NCBI GenBank assembly: GCA_947566075.1
Contig: CANOIM010000003.1
Location: 163,702-227,701, forward strand
DNA: 64,000 nucleotides
Reading direction: 5' to 3'
DNA from: an uncultured Eggerthellaceae bacterium
GTDB lineage: Bacteria; Actinomycetota; Coriobacteriia; Coriobacteriales; Eggerthellaceae
Part shown: piece after piece, positions 6,520 through 14,845 of the stretch
Layout of the letters: each line of letters begins with the position of its first letter
Position numbering within the stretch: position 1 is the first letter of the stretch
The notes under the pieces: generated by a model
What the model was told of the DNA's origin: nothing
The model's input: only the letters and a program-made list of their open reading frames with translations
Databases searched by the model: none
Position numbers and translations under genes: made by a program

Positions 6520-7935
6520 ATGTTCGTCGGACGACGAAGAGAGCTTGAAGCGATGGATCGGTTGTATCGCAAAGGCGGCTTCCAGATGCTCGTGCTCTAT
6601 GGCCGTCGTCGCGTGGGAAAGACAACGCTTTTGGAGCAGTTCGTGCGAGGTAAGCGCTCCCTTTTCTTCACCGCCAAGGAGCAGAGCTCAACGCTGAACC
6701 TTCGCGATCTCTCCCATGCGCTCTTCGATTGCTTTCACGTTTCTGACACGATTCCCGCGTTCAGAACATGGGGAGATGCCTTCACATTCCTCGGTGAGCA
6801 GATGCGGCAAGCGAATGAGCCTATGGTATTCGTCTTCGACGAGTTTCCCTATGCAGCCATAACAGATCCCTCACTCCCTTCTGTGCTTCAGGTTGCGATC
6901 GACCATGACCTGAAGGACGCAAAACTCTTGCTGGTGCTCAGCGGGAGCAATGAAGGCTTCATGGAAAGCAAAGTGCTCGGAAGCAAGAGCCCGCTCTATG
7001 GTCGTCGAACCGCACAGATGAGACTCCTGCCGTTCGGATATGCTGATGCTGCGGCCATGCTGCCATCTGTTGTGGACCCTATAGAGGGCATTCGCTACTA
7101 TGCAACGTTCGGCGGTACGCCCTATTATCTGGCGCAGATAGATGACCGCGCTTCCTACGAAGAGAATGTCGAAGAGCTCTTCTTCGAGAAATCGGGATTG
7201 TTGTATGAAGAGCCGCTCATGTTGTTGCGCCAAGAATTACGGGAACCTTCGCTCTACAACTCCATTCTCTATGCGGTTGCATCAGGGGCCACTTCTCCCA
7301 AGCAGATAGCTGAGCGCGCGGGTGTGGAGCAATCGACAACAGGCAAGTACCTGAAGACGCTGGAAGACCTAGGCTTGATCAGGCGCGAAGTGCCTTTTGG
7401 GAATAACGTACATCGTTCGAAGAAGAGCTCATATCGGATCGGAGAGCCGTTCTTTGCCTATTGGTATCGTTTCGTAGGACCGAATGTAGGAGCGATCGAA
7501 GCGGGGGCAGGACGAGCCGTTGCCCGGAGGAAGGCGTTTGGCGAAGCGTTCACCACCTATGAAGGAGCGGTATTCGAAGAGGTTTGTCTGCAATGGCTTC
7601 AACAAGAGAACCAACGAGAGGCGCTGCCTTTCGTGGCAACGGAGTTCGGACGCTGGTGGGGCGCTGATCCCCAAAAGTATGAACAGACCGATATCGATGT
7701 GGTCGCTGCTGATCCGCAGGAGCGAACGATCATCTTAGGTGAGTGCAAGTGGCGCAATAGCTTCAATGAGCACGAAGCCCTTGATGCACTTGCGAATAGG
7801 GCCGGTCTGATCCATGGATATGACGAGCACTGGCTTTATTTGTTCACGAAGCATCCTATAACCGAGAAGACGATGCAACGCGAAGCGGATAGTCGGATCC
7901 GCTTCGTAGATGCTGAGCAATTGTTCCTGGGATAG
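6520..7935 (+). CDS. AAA ATPase with winged helix and DUF234 (PD-(D/E)XK-like) C-terminus
   Basis: 471 residues of the archaeal-type ATPase family (PF01637) with C-terminal DUF234. Order: Walker A GRRRVGKT (28-35), Walker B VFVFDEFP, a winged-helix segment (QIAERAGVEQSTTGKYLKTL), then D391-x-D393 and GECKW (Glu408, Lys410), the spacing of a PD-(D/E)XK nuclease core. ATG 6520 follows GAGAGGA. A diverged paralogue is at 43149-44549. Biological role is unknown; members are common in Bacteroides, archaea and Actinobacteria and behave as mobile singletons. The AT-richer base composition than dnaX or arg genes suggests acquisition. Confidence 0.8.
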   Translation: MFVGRRRELEAMDRLYRKGGFQMLVLYGRRRVGKTTLLEQFVRGKRSLFFTAKEQSSTLNLRDLSHALFDCFHVSDTIPAFRTWGDAFTFLGEQMRQANEPMVFVFDEFPYAAITDPSLPSVLQVAIDHDLKDAKLLLVLSGSNEGFMESKVLGSKSPLYGRRTAQMRLLPFGYADAAAMLPSVVDPIEGIRYYATFGGTPYYLAQIDDRASYEENVEELFFEKSGLLYEEPLMLLRQELREPSLYNSILYAVASGATSPKQIAERAGVEQSTTGKYLKTLEDLGLIRREVPFGNNVHRSKKSSYRIGEPFFAYWYRFVGPNVGAIEAGAGRAVARRKAFGEAFTTYEGAVFEEVCLQWLQQENQREALPFVATEFGRWWGADPQKYEQTDIDVVAADPQERTIILGECKWRNSFNEHEALDALANRAGLIHGYDEHWLYLFTKHPITEKTMQREADSRIRFVDAEQLFLG

Positions 7936-7982
7936 CTATTCGCTTTTTGGACGTTCACGGTGGCTATCTCGGGCAATGCATC

Positions 7983-8567
7983 TCATCGTTGGATCGTAGG
8001 GGTTTGGTACTGGAGCGCACTGAGGGCGGAAGCAGCTGCCGAATAGTACATTCTTGCCACCTGTTCAGGGCCCAACGCCCTTGCGTCTTTAAGCCACCAT
8101 TGCACTGTGCTCGAAAATGATTGGACCAAAAAGGTAATGAGGTATTCCCTCTCTTGAGGATTTCGATCTTCAGCATTTGTTCGTCTTGTGATCAACCGCT
8201 TCATGTCTTCGCAAAAGAACCTCTTTGCAATTCCAGAGGTGTCATACATCAATAAAGTCTTAATGCCCCTGTCATCTTCTTGGATATGATGAAGGATGTG
8301 CAAGATCATGTCGCCTCCAGCATCGTCTTCGTCTGCATGAGCATGCCCTGTTGTGTGCTCCGCCTTGAAAACATGATCAAACAATGATCGGCAAAGCTCA
8401 TGAAGCAGTTCATCTTTGGTTTCAAAATGAGCATAGAAAGTCGTACGCCCGACATTGGCCTCATCGATTATGCGCCGCACAGAAATATGTTGATAGTCAT
8501 CTTCTTCTAAGAGATGAACCAATGCATCGAATATAGCTTGTCTGGTTTTCAACTGACGTCTATCCAT
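7983..8567 (-). CDS. TetR/AcrR-family transcriptional regulator
   Basis: 194-residue TetR-type repressor. The N-terminal helix-turn-helix is clear (HISVRRIIDEANVGRTTFYA, about residues 24-43, then HFETKDELL), followed by an all-helical ligand domain of the TetR_C type. ATG 8567 has GAGGGAT upstream. It is transcribed divergently from the MATE efflux gene at 8724, with palindromes between them, so local control of that pump is likely (inference). Confidence 0.88.
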   Translation of the reverse strand: MDRRQLKTRQAIFDALVHLLEEDDYQHISVRRIIDEANVGRTTFYAHFETKDELLHELCRSLFDHVFKAEHTTGHAHADEDDAGGDMILHILHHIQEDDRGIKTLLMYDTSGIAKRFFCEDMKRLITRRTNAEDRNPQEREYLITFLVQSFSSTVQWWLKDARALGPEQVARMYYSAAASALSALQYQTPTIQR

Positions 8568-8602
8568 GGATATCCCTCACAGAGATTCGGGGCACTTCAC
8601 AA

Positions 8603-8611
8603 GAACTGTTC
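8603..8611. promoter_or_regulatory. Candidate TetR operator 1
   Basis: A 9-bp palindrome GAACTGTTC followed by CATAACGAATCG. The reverse complement of the flank (TTCGTTATGGAAC) resembles the sequence next to candidate operator 2, giving a shared TTCGTTAT core. Confidence 0.4.
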
Positions 8612-8673
8612 CATAACGAATCGATGCAGACAACTGCGCCTTCTTATCCGCTCCTTCTGATATTAGCATTTTA

Positions 8674-8698
8674 GAACAATATGTTCGTTATCTTACGA
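8674..8698. promoter_or_regulatory. Candidate TetR operator 2
   Basis: Inverted repeat GAACA-ATA-TGTTC (8674-8686) running into TTCGTTATCTTACG. It sits directly ahead of the MATE gene start, where a bound repressor would block transcription. Confidence 0.45.
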
Positions 8699-8723
8699 TA
8701 TGTTCTGGAAGAGGGCGATAAGC

Positions 8724-10070
8724 GTGGAGGTAGATCAGCAAGAACGATACGCGGTTGCGCACCAAACCAGATGTACAGAACGCGCGTATTTGATGCGTTT
8801 AGCTCTTCCTATCGTTATAGAAAACCTTCTCCAAGTCCTGCTTGGAACAATAGACCTGTATTTTGCAGGGGATATATCAGATGACGCTATAGCGGGTATC
8901 GGTGTTACCAACATTATCATGAATGTGCTGATAGCCTTCTTTGTAGCCGTTGGAACTGGCAGCGTCGCTCTTGTGTCAAGAAGGTACGGTCGCAGCGACA
9001 GCCTGGGAGCTTCTGCGGCAACATCCTCTTCCATATCTTTGGCGCTAATACTAGGTGTTGTGATTGGCGTCATCTGTCTGGTAGCGAGCACTCAATTCCT
9101 CACGTTTGCAGGGCTTCCTGATTCGCTCATCACCCTAACTCGGCCGTATTTCTTGGCTGTCTCTGTGCCGTGCGTGTTCCTGGCGATCGAGATATCTGCT
9201 GCTTCATGTTTACGAGCTCTTGAAGATACTAAAAGCCCCATGTTCGTTACGGGGACAGCGAATGTCTTCAACATCCTCCTTAATGTGATCTTTATCGTAG
9301 CTGGCTTAGGGCTGCTAGGACTTGGATGTGCCACTTCGATCTGTCGCGCTCTATCGGCGATAGCTCTTTTGATGATCCTTTCTAAAAAGCCCGTAACGCA
9401 GTTAGCTCTTAGCAATGTACGCTTCTCTGATATCAGAGTTCTAGCACATATCGGATGCCCTGCAGGTCTTGAAAGGCTTGCGCAGCGGTTAGGTCAGTTC
9501 ATCTATACAGCCATGATCGTGTCTCTAGGAACGAACGCATACGTAGCACACAATATCGCAGGCGCTATTGAAGCTTACGCCTATATTCCAGCAATGGGAT
9601 TTGGGCTTGCAACATCAACGATCGTCGGAGTTGCACTTGGAAAGAGGGAGGCAAACAAGGCTAGATCCGGAACATGGATGGCATGGCGTGTTGCAACAGC
9701 ATTCATGCTGCTGATCGCTGCTTTGTTCTTCATCTTTGCACCGCAGCTCGTAAGCCTTTTCTCCTCATCGCTAGATACTCAGCGTCAAGCAATCGGTGTG
9801 CTCAGGCTGATCGCGCTCTTTCAGCCCTGTGCGGCATTGGTTCAAGTCATGGGAGGTGCTCTGCAAGGAGCTGGTGATACCCAGTTTCCTCTTTATGCAA
9901 CGATCATGGGAATATGGGGAGTTCGTTTGGGTATTGGGTATGTTCTGGCGATCCCTCTAGAGCAAGGTCTTATGGGTATATGGTATGCATATGCCCTTGA
10001 TCTGGTCATGCGAGGAACCCTGCTAGCCATGCGATTTCGTCAGGGAGCATGGAAGGAGATCAGGTTGTGA
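8724..10070 (+). CDS. MATE family efflux transporter
   Basis: Multidrug and toxin extrusion protein of the DinF/NorM type, about 448 residues with twelve predicted membrane helices in two homologous halves; LMRLALPIVIENLLQVLLGT starts the first half and GCPAGLERLAQRLGQFIYTA the second. GTG 8724 has GAGGG at 8711-8715 with spacing eight; ATG 8700 in the same frame would overlap the candidate operator and lacks a ribosome site. The divergent TetR gene is its probable regulator. Codon use is noticeably more AT-rich than in the neighbouring housekeeping region, suggesting acquired DNA. Substrate unknown. Confidence 0.88.
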   Translation: MEVDQQERYAVAHQTRCTERAYLMRLALPIVIENLLQVLLGTIDLYFAGDISDDAIAGIGVTNIIMNVLIAFFVAVGTGSVALVSRRYGRSDSLGASAATSSSISLALILGVVIGVICLVASTQFLTFAGLPDSLITLTRPYFLAVSVPCVFLAIEISAASCLRALEDTKSPMFVTGTANVFNILLNVIFIVAGLGLLGLGCATSICRALSAIALLMILSKKPVTQLALSNVRFSDIRVLAHIGCPAGLERLAQRLGQFIYTAMIVSLGTNAYVAHNIAGAIEAYAYIPAMGFGLATSTIVGVALGKREANKARSGTWMAWRVATAFMLLIAALFFIFAPQLVSLFSSSLDTQRQAIGVLRLIALFQPCAALVQVMGGALQGAGDTQFPLYATIMGIWGVRLGIGYVLAIPLEQGLMGIWYAYALDLVMRGTLLAMRFRQGAWKEIRL

Positions 10071-10157
10071 CACAGTGGCCCTTTCGAACTGCGCTGTGGC
10101 AAGCCTCTGCTGGCTTGAAGATGAGTGCCACCCTGCTTGGTGCCAATCAATGAGAAG

Positions 10158-10721
10158 CTAGCTAAGTTCCGTTCGAATAGTGCGCAATCCGCCTTTTATA
10201 AAAGCATCGATCGCCTCCTGCGTTTTCATCCACTCCTTCTCTTCTTTTACAGATATCGCTGCGTTATAGCATCCGCACATTTGAAAAGTGAATATATTGA
10301 CAGCGATTTGGCGATCTAGGCCTGCATCGACATACGATCGAAGCGCCTGTTCTGCAAATAAACCTTGCGAAACCACTTCTATCATGCGAGGTTCATAGTT
10401 CGGGTCGCGCACTAAAGCCTCATACTTGCCAGCATTGCGTATAGCCTCGCAATAGGGGATTCCAGCCTTATCAGCTTCTTTGCCGCATCTTGTACATTTG
10501 AGTTGTACGCCAAGCTCTCGGATGCTTTGGTGAAAATCTGCGACTAATAGATCGAAGATCATCAAGGGATTAGAAAAATGCGCGTATAACGTCGAACGGC
10601 TAATACCAGCTTCCCGGGCGATATCAGACATGCTGACAGAGTCAAAAGCCTTCAACGTTAGGAGCCTTAGCAGAGCTTCCTTTACGGATAGTATCGTCTT
10701 TTCAACCCTTGCATCAGACAT
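10158..10721 (-). CDS. TetR-family regulator with cysteine cluster
   Basis: 187 residues from ATG 10721, which has GGTGA five bases upstream; ATG 10733 is an alternative. N-terminal HTH is SVSMSDIAREAGISRSTLYA followed by HFSNPLMIFDLL. The C-terminal domain resembles the TetR_C_7/YfiR-like group. A CTRCGKEADKAGIPYC segment places three Cys close together, which could bind metal or sense redox. It is divergent from the AEC transporter gene and convergent with the MATE gene. Confidence 0.82.
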   Translation of the reverse strand: MSDARVEKTILSVKEALLRLLTLKAFDSVSMSDIAREAGISRSTLYAHFSNPLMIFDLLVADFHQSIRELGVQLKCTRCGKEADKAGIPYCEAIRNAGKYEALVRDPNYEPRMIEVVSQGLFAEQALRSYVDAGLDRQIAVNIFTFQMCGCYNAAISVKEEKEWMKTQEAIDAFIKGGLRTIRTELS

Positions 10722-10767
10722 AGTCATCACCATTAGAACGTAGTGCGCCCGTTCGGATCATGCAAAG

Positions 10768-10790
10768 CAATCGTACACTTTGTTCGATTG
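10768..10790. promoter_or_regulatory. Candidate operator between TetR and AEC genes
   Basis: CAATCG (10768-10773) and CGATTG (10785-10790) form an inverted repeat with an 11-base spacer in the divergent intergenic region. TTGCAC and TTTGCAAATTG-type repeats continue downstream. Confidence 0.35.
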
Positions 10791-10837
10791 TGTTGCACAT
10801 TTTGCAAATTGTTATCGAATAATAAAAGGAAGATCAA

Positions 10838-10876
10838 ATGAATGATACCCACCCGAATGGATCGCATCTCTCGTGA
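10838..10876 (+). CDS. Short upstream ORF coupled to the AEC transporter gene
   Basis: Twelve codons (MNDTHPNGSHLS) starting at ATG 10838 with a strong AAGGAAG site seven bases upstream. Its stop TGA (10874-10876) overlaps the GTG start of the transporter (10873) as GTGA. The transporter frame has no ribosome site or ATG of its own nearby, so ribosomes finishing this ORF probably restart there. It could be a regulatory leader; a sequencing frameshift is a less likely alternative. Confidence 0.5.
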   Translation: MNDTHPNGSHLS

Positions 10877-11796
10877 TTTTCGAAACAGTGCTACATACGA
10901 TGGGGATGTTCTTGCTTATCCTCATCATCGGCTTTATTTCCGGAAGACTTCACGTGATCAGGCAAGAAATGATGCCAATGCTGGCGCAGATCATCACCAA
11001 GGTCTTTCTGCCCATCATGATCTTCTACTCGACAACAACAAGCGCGAGCAGGCAACTGATAGTGGATAATCTTTTGGTCATTCTGCTTGCTGTGATCTTC
11101 TATGGCTTCATGATCGGTTTTTCCTACCTACTCGCAAAAGCGATGCGGCTCAAGAGAGACAAAGATCGAATCTTCCAATTCGCCTTCATATTCGGGAACA
11201 CTGCTTTTGTGGGAATGCCGCTTCTCAATGCAGCATTCCCACAATACGGATTACTATTCATGTGCTTATTCAGCCTTATCGATCAGCCTGTTTTTTGGAC
11301 ATATGGCATTTGGTTGTCAACCGCTCGCGATCGCGAACCTGCAAGGTTCTCACCTAAAAGCTTGATAACGCCAAATACGATCGCCATCGCGCTCGCCTTC
11401 ATAGTTGCACTGGTTGAGATTCCCCTGCCGGATCTTCTGAATGATACGCTGCAGCTTGTGAGCGGTGCGACGCCCGCTCTCTGCATTTTGTATCTTGGGG
11501 CCATGATCTGCTTCTCGAACATAGGGCAAATATTCAAGCGGAAAGAGCTGTATGCCCTCATACTGGTGAAAATGGTGCTACTGCCTTTATCGTTCGGCTT
11601 GATCCTTTCATTGCTCCCCCTTCCTTTCGAAATGCGAGCATGCATGGTGCTCACTGCTGCATTGCCGGTTATGACGGTTGTACCCATGATCTCTGAACAA
11701 AATGGTCATGAAGGAGCTTACGCAACAGGGCTCACCGCCATAAGCTTAGTAGCATGCGTTGCAACCATTCCTCTTGTCGCCCTTGCGGTGCTGTAG
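10873..11796 (+). CDS. AEC family transporter (auxin efflux carrier-like permease)
   Basis: 307-residue membrane protein with about ten hydrophobic helices and the AEC family pattern: an N-terminal five-helix bundle (MFLLILIIGFISGRL, ITKVFLPIMIFYST), then FGNTAFVGMPLLNAAF and a C-terminal bundle with LTAALPVMTVVPMISEQNG. Bacterial members export or import organic acids such as malate. GTG 10873 overlaps the stop of a short leader ORF. The TetR gene at 10158-10721 is transcribed divergently and is the likely regulator. Substrate cannot be deduced. Confidence 0.85.
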   Translation: MIFETVLHTMGMFLLILIIGFISGRLHVIRQEMMPMLAQIITKVFLPIMIFYSTTTSASRQLIVDNLLVILLAVIFYGFMIGFSYLLAKAMRLKRDKDRIFQFAFIFGNTAFVGMPLLNAAFPQYGLLFMCLFSLIDQPVFWTYGIWLSTARDREPARFSPKSLITPNTIAIALAFIVALVEIPLPDLLNDTLQLVSGATPALCILYLGAMICFSNIGQIFKRKELYALILVKMVLLPLSFGLILSLLPLPFEMRACMVLTAALPVMTVVPMISEQNGHEGAYATGLTAISLVACVATIPLVALAVL

Positions 11797-11894
11797 ATTG
11801 CGTAATCAGAACGTCCCCATTGCACGCTCATAGATGGATGTCGTCCGCGGATGCTAGAATTGCTTGAATTGACAGAGGCACTGAAGGAGTCATC

Positions 11895-13808
11895 TTGACA
11901 GAAGCGCTGTATAGGAAGTACCGGCCGCAGGTGTTCGAGGATGTGGTGGGGCAGGAGCATATCGAACGAACGCTCAAGAACGCCATCGCCACAGACAAGG
12001 TGAGCCACGCCTACCTGTTCACGGGGCCGCGGGGCACCGGCAAGACCACCACGGCGCGGCTTCTGGCGAAAGCGCTCCTCTGCCAGCAGGGCCCCACGGA
12101 CAACCCGGACGGCACCTGCGAGGATTGCCTGCTCATAGCTGACGGGGAGCACCCGGATGTCTACGAGCTGGACGCAGCTAGCCGCACGGGCGTTGACAAC
12201 GTGCGCGATGAGATCATCGGACGCGTGAGCTACGCTCCTACCCGGGGCCGCTACAAGGTGTACATCATCGACGAGGTGCATATGCTCTCCATGGCCGCCT
12301 TCAACGCGCTGTTGAAGACGCTGGAAGAACCGCCCTCCCACGTGGTGTTCATCCTGTGCACTACGGATCCCCAGAAGGTGCCGGACACCATCCATTCCCG
12401 GTGCCAGCGCTTCGATTTCCGACGCATCTCTAACGAAGAGCTGGTCAGCCGCCTAGGCGCCATCTGCGAGATGGAAGGGGTGCCCTTCGAAGGCAGTGCC
12501 CTTGAGCTGGTGGCACACCGGGCCCAAGGCGGCATGCGCGATGCGCTCACGTCCTTAGAGCAGCTGATCGCCTTCTCAGAAGGCTCTCTCACCTTGGCCG
12601 CTGCTGAGCGGCTGCTGGGCTCGCTGGATTCCTCCGACATGGATGAGATCCTCTCGGCCATTGGCGGCCGAGATGCGGCTGCTTGCTTCCGCTGGACCAC
12701 CCAATACATGGAAACGGGGGCTGACCTGGCCCAGTTCACTCAGGATATGGCCGAATACGTGCGGGATATGTACGTGATGTCCTTGACGGATGCTGACGTG
12801 GCCCTGGACGTGCCCGAATCCACCCAGCGTGAGATGGAGGGGAAGCTGGTCCTCTTCGGCCCAGACAGGCTGGCTCGCATGTTGGGCGTGCTGGCAGACC
12901 TCATGGCAGACTTGAAGACCTCCACCAATCAGCGGCTCTCCTTCGAGATAGCCTTGACGCGGATGATCCGCCCGGAATCTGACCTGACGCTGGCCTCCTT
13001 GGCGGAGCGTGTGGAATCCCTTGAGCGCAATGCCCCGGTGGGCGCAGCACCCGCAGCCACCAGCGCACCGGCTGCGGTGGCGGTCCAAGCCACTGCCCAG
13101 CCTCAGCCTGAGGCGGTCCCGGATCAGCCTGCGGCTACGGCGGCTGCCCCTGAGCCAGCGCCTGCTGCTGCGGCACCTCAGGCGGTTGACCCCAGCGCCC
13201 TGGCCGGGCGGGACTTGCATCAGCTCTGGGATTCGGCAATGGTGCATCTGAAGCGGCTCTCCGTGGCCCATAGCGTGCTCTTCATGAGCTCCCATCCTTC
13301 CTGGGATGTGCCCGGGGAGGTGCTGAACATAGGGCTGGTGCCCTACCGGGATTTCAACCTCAATGCGGCCCAAAGTCCCGAGGCTCAGAACTTCCTGAAG
13401 GAGGCCTTCGCTCAGGCGGGGGCCCCTGGCTTGCGCTTCAAGTTCGTCAATGGCGAAACGGAAGAGGCTGCCGCTGGATCGGAAGCCGCTGGGCCGGAAG
13501 CCGCTGGGGTGAGATCGGCACCCGCGGCCGAACCCGAGCCAAGGCCCCTGCCCGTTTCGGCCCCTGAGCCGGAGCCGATGCCAGAACCAGCACCCGTGGA
13601 GCCAGTGCAAGCAGTTGCCTCTGAGCCGGAACCGGAGCCTTTCGCGGTGCCCGAACCTGACCCGGTCCCTGATTCCGTCTACGAAGCGGAAGTGGTCTCC
13701 GGGGCAACCCCTGAAGCATCCTCCGAGGCTGAGGATGAGACGGCTGACCTGAACAGCCTGCTGGCGGGCGCCTTCGGCGCAGATGTCTCGTTCACTGAGG
13801 TGGACTGA
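11895..13808 (+). CDS. dnaX: DNA polymerase III subunit gamma/tau
   Basis: Clamp-loader ATPase, 637 residues. Walker A GPRGTGKT (44-51), DEVHML Walker B, and CTTDPQKVPDTIHSRCQRF (sensor 1 and arginine finger) are all present. The zinc loop shows Cys63, Cys75 and Cys78, but Asp occupies the place of the usual fourth Cys. The C-terminal third is an Ala/Pro/Glu-rich linker (about 375-430 and 510-610) around a small tau-like domain. TTG 11895 has AAGGAG five bases upstream and the protein begins MTEALYRKYRP as in the family. No slippery heptamer was recognised. ybaB and recR follow, the classic order. Confidence 0.95.
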   Translation: MTEALYRKYRPQVFEDVVGQEHIERTLKNAIATDKVSHAYLFTGPRGTGKTTTARLLAKALLCQQGPTDNPDGTCEDCLLIADGEHPDVYELDAASRTGVDNVRDEIIGRVSYAPTRGRYKVYIIDEVHMLSMAAFNALLKTLEEPPSHVVFILCTTDPQKVPDTIHSRCQRFDFRRISNEELVSRLGAICEMEGVPFEGSALELVAHRAQGGMRDALTSLEQLIAFSEGSLTLAAAERLLGSLDSSDMDEILSAIGGRDAAACFRWTTQYMETGADLAQFTQDMAEYVRDMYVMSLTDADVALDVPESTQREMEGKLVLFGPDRLARMLGVLADLMADLKTSTNQRLSFEIALTRMIRPESDLTLASLAERVESLERNAPVGAAPAATSAPAAVAVQATAQPQPEAVPDQPAATAAAPEPAPAAAAPQAVDPSALAGRDLHQLWDSAMVHLKRLSVAHSVLFMSSHPSWDVPGEVLNIGLVPYRDFNLNAAQSPEAQNFLKEAFAQAGAPGLRFKFVNGETEEAAAGSEAAGPEAAGVRSAPAAEPEPRPLPVSAPEPEPMPEPAPVEPVQAVASEPEPEPFAVPEPDPVPDSVYEAEVVSGATPEASSEAEDETADLNSLLAGAFGADVSFTEVD

Positions 13809-13886
13809 CGTATCTGCCAGCTTTCGCGGCCATTCGCTATGCGATACACTGCACCCTAGACGAACCCTATGCAAGGAGATAATCCT

Positions 13887-14189
13887 ATGGATATGAAGAA
13901 GATGATGAAGCAGGCGCAGAAGATGCAGCGGGATGCTGCGGCTGCTCAGGAAGAGATCGCCCAGATGGAATTCACCGCAACGGCAGGTGGGGGCATGGTA
14001 GAGGCCACCGTGACCGGCGGCGGTGAGCTGAAGGCCTTGAAGATAGACCCAGAGGCCGTTGACCCCGAAGACACGGAGATGCTGGAAGACACCATCGTGG
14101 CGGCCGTGAACGAGGCCCTTCGCAGTGCCTCTGAGACGTCCAATGAGCGCATGAGCAGCATCATGGGCGGGATGAACTTGCCCTTCTAG
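13887..14189 (+). CDS. ybaB: YbaB/EbfC nucleoid-associated protein
   Basis: 100-residue DNA-binding protein of the YbaB family, which bends DNA and associates with recR genes. The central ATAGGGMVEATVTGGGELKA and LKIDPEAV segments are diagnostic. ATG 13887 sits five bases after AAGGAGATA; an in-frame upstream ATG adds six residues without support. recR starts 28 bases downstream. Confidence 0.93.
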   Translation: MDMKKMMKQAQKMQRDAAAAQEEIAQMEFTATAGGGMVEATVTGGGELKALKIDPEAVDPEDTEMLEDTIVAAVNEALRSASETSNERMSSIMGGMNLPF

Positions 14190-14217
14190 GCTCAACCCTT
14201 CCGCGGTCGCGAAGCCC

Positions 14218-14814
14218 ATGCATTCAGCCCCTTCCATACAGAAGCTCTTGGATGAACTGGAGCGCCTGCCCGGCGTGGGGCCGAAGTCTGCTCAGCGCAT
14301 CGCCTACTACATCCTGAATACGGAATCTACGAAGGCCATCCGCTTGGCTGATGCCATTCATGAGGTGAAGGCCACCATCTGCTTTTGCCAGACCTGCTTC
14401 AACTACGCCGAAAGCTCTCAGTGTGAGATCTGCGCCAGTCCCGTGCGCAGGCATGACCAGATCTGCGTGGTCTCAGAGCCGAAGGACATCGCTCCCATCG
14501 AACGGACGGGTGTCTTCGAAGGGGTGTACCACGTGCTCCATGGGGCGCTCTCCCCTTTGGAGGGCATCGGCCCCGATGAGCTGAAGATATCCGAGCTCTT
14601 GCGCCGCCTCTCCTCCGATGAGGTGGAAGAGGTCATCATAGCCACGAACCCGAATGTGGAAGGTGAGGCTACGGCTGCCTACTTGGCCCGGCTGGTGAAG
14701 CCGTTGGGGGTCCGGGTGACGCGGCCTGCCAGCGGGCTTCCCGTGGGCGGAGATTTGGAATACGCTGATGAGGTCACGCTGGGGCGGGCCATGGAAGGCC
14801 GCTTGGATCTCTGA
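14218..14814 (+). CDS. recR: Recombination mediator RecR
   Basis: 198-residue RecR, loader of RecA at gaps with RecO. Present in order: helix-hairpin-helix LPGVGPKSAQRIAYYIL, a four-Cys zinc finger in CFCQTCFNYAESSQCEIC, a Toprim domain with CVVSEPKDIAPIERTG and ATNPNVEGEATAAYLA, and a C-terminal VTRPASGLPVGGDLEYADE Walker-B-like segment. Part of the dnaX-ybaB-recR cluster. No strong ribosome site before ATG 14218, so coupling with ybaB is probable. Confidence 0.95.
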   Translation: MHSAPSIQKLLDELERLPGVGPKSAQRIAYYILNTESTKAIRLADAIHEVKATICFCQTCFNYAESSQCEICASPVRRHDQICVVSEPKDIAPIERTGVFEGVYHVLHGALSPLEGIGPDELKISELLRRLSSDEVEEVIIATNPNVEGEATAAYLARLVKPLGVRVTRPASGLPVGGDLEYADEVTLGRAMEGRLDL

Positions 14815-14845
14815 GGCTCATCATGCAACAAAAGGAGATGCATCC

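Noticed and set aside
12576..14237. 553-codon open frame on the minus strand
   Set aside because: Antisense to dnaX and ybaB; its Arg/Gly/His-rich sequence follows the complement of dnaX codons.
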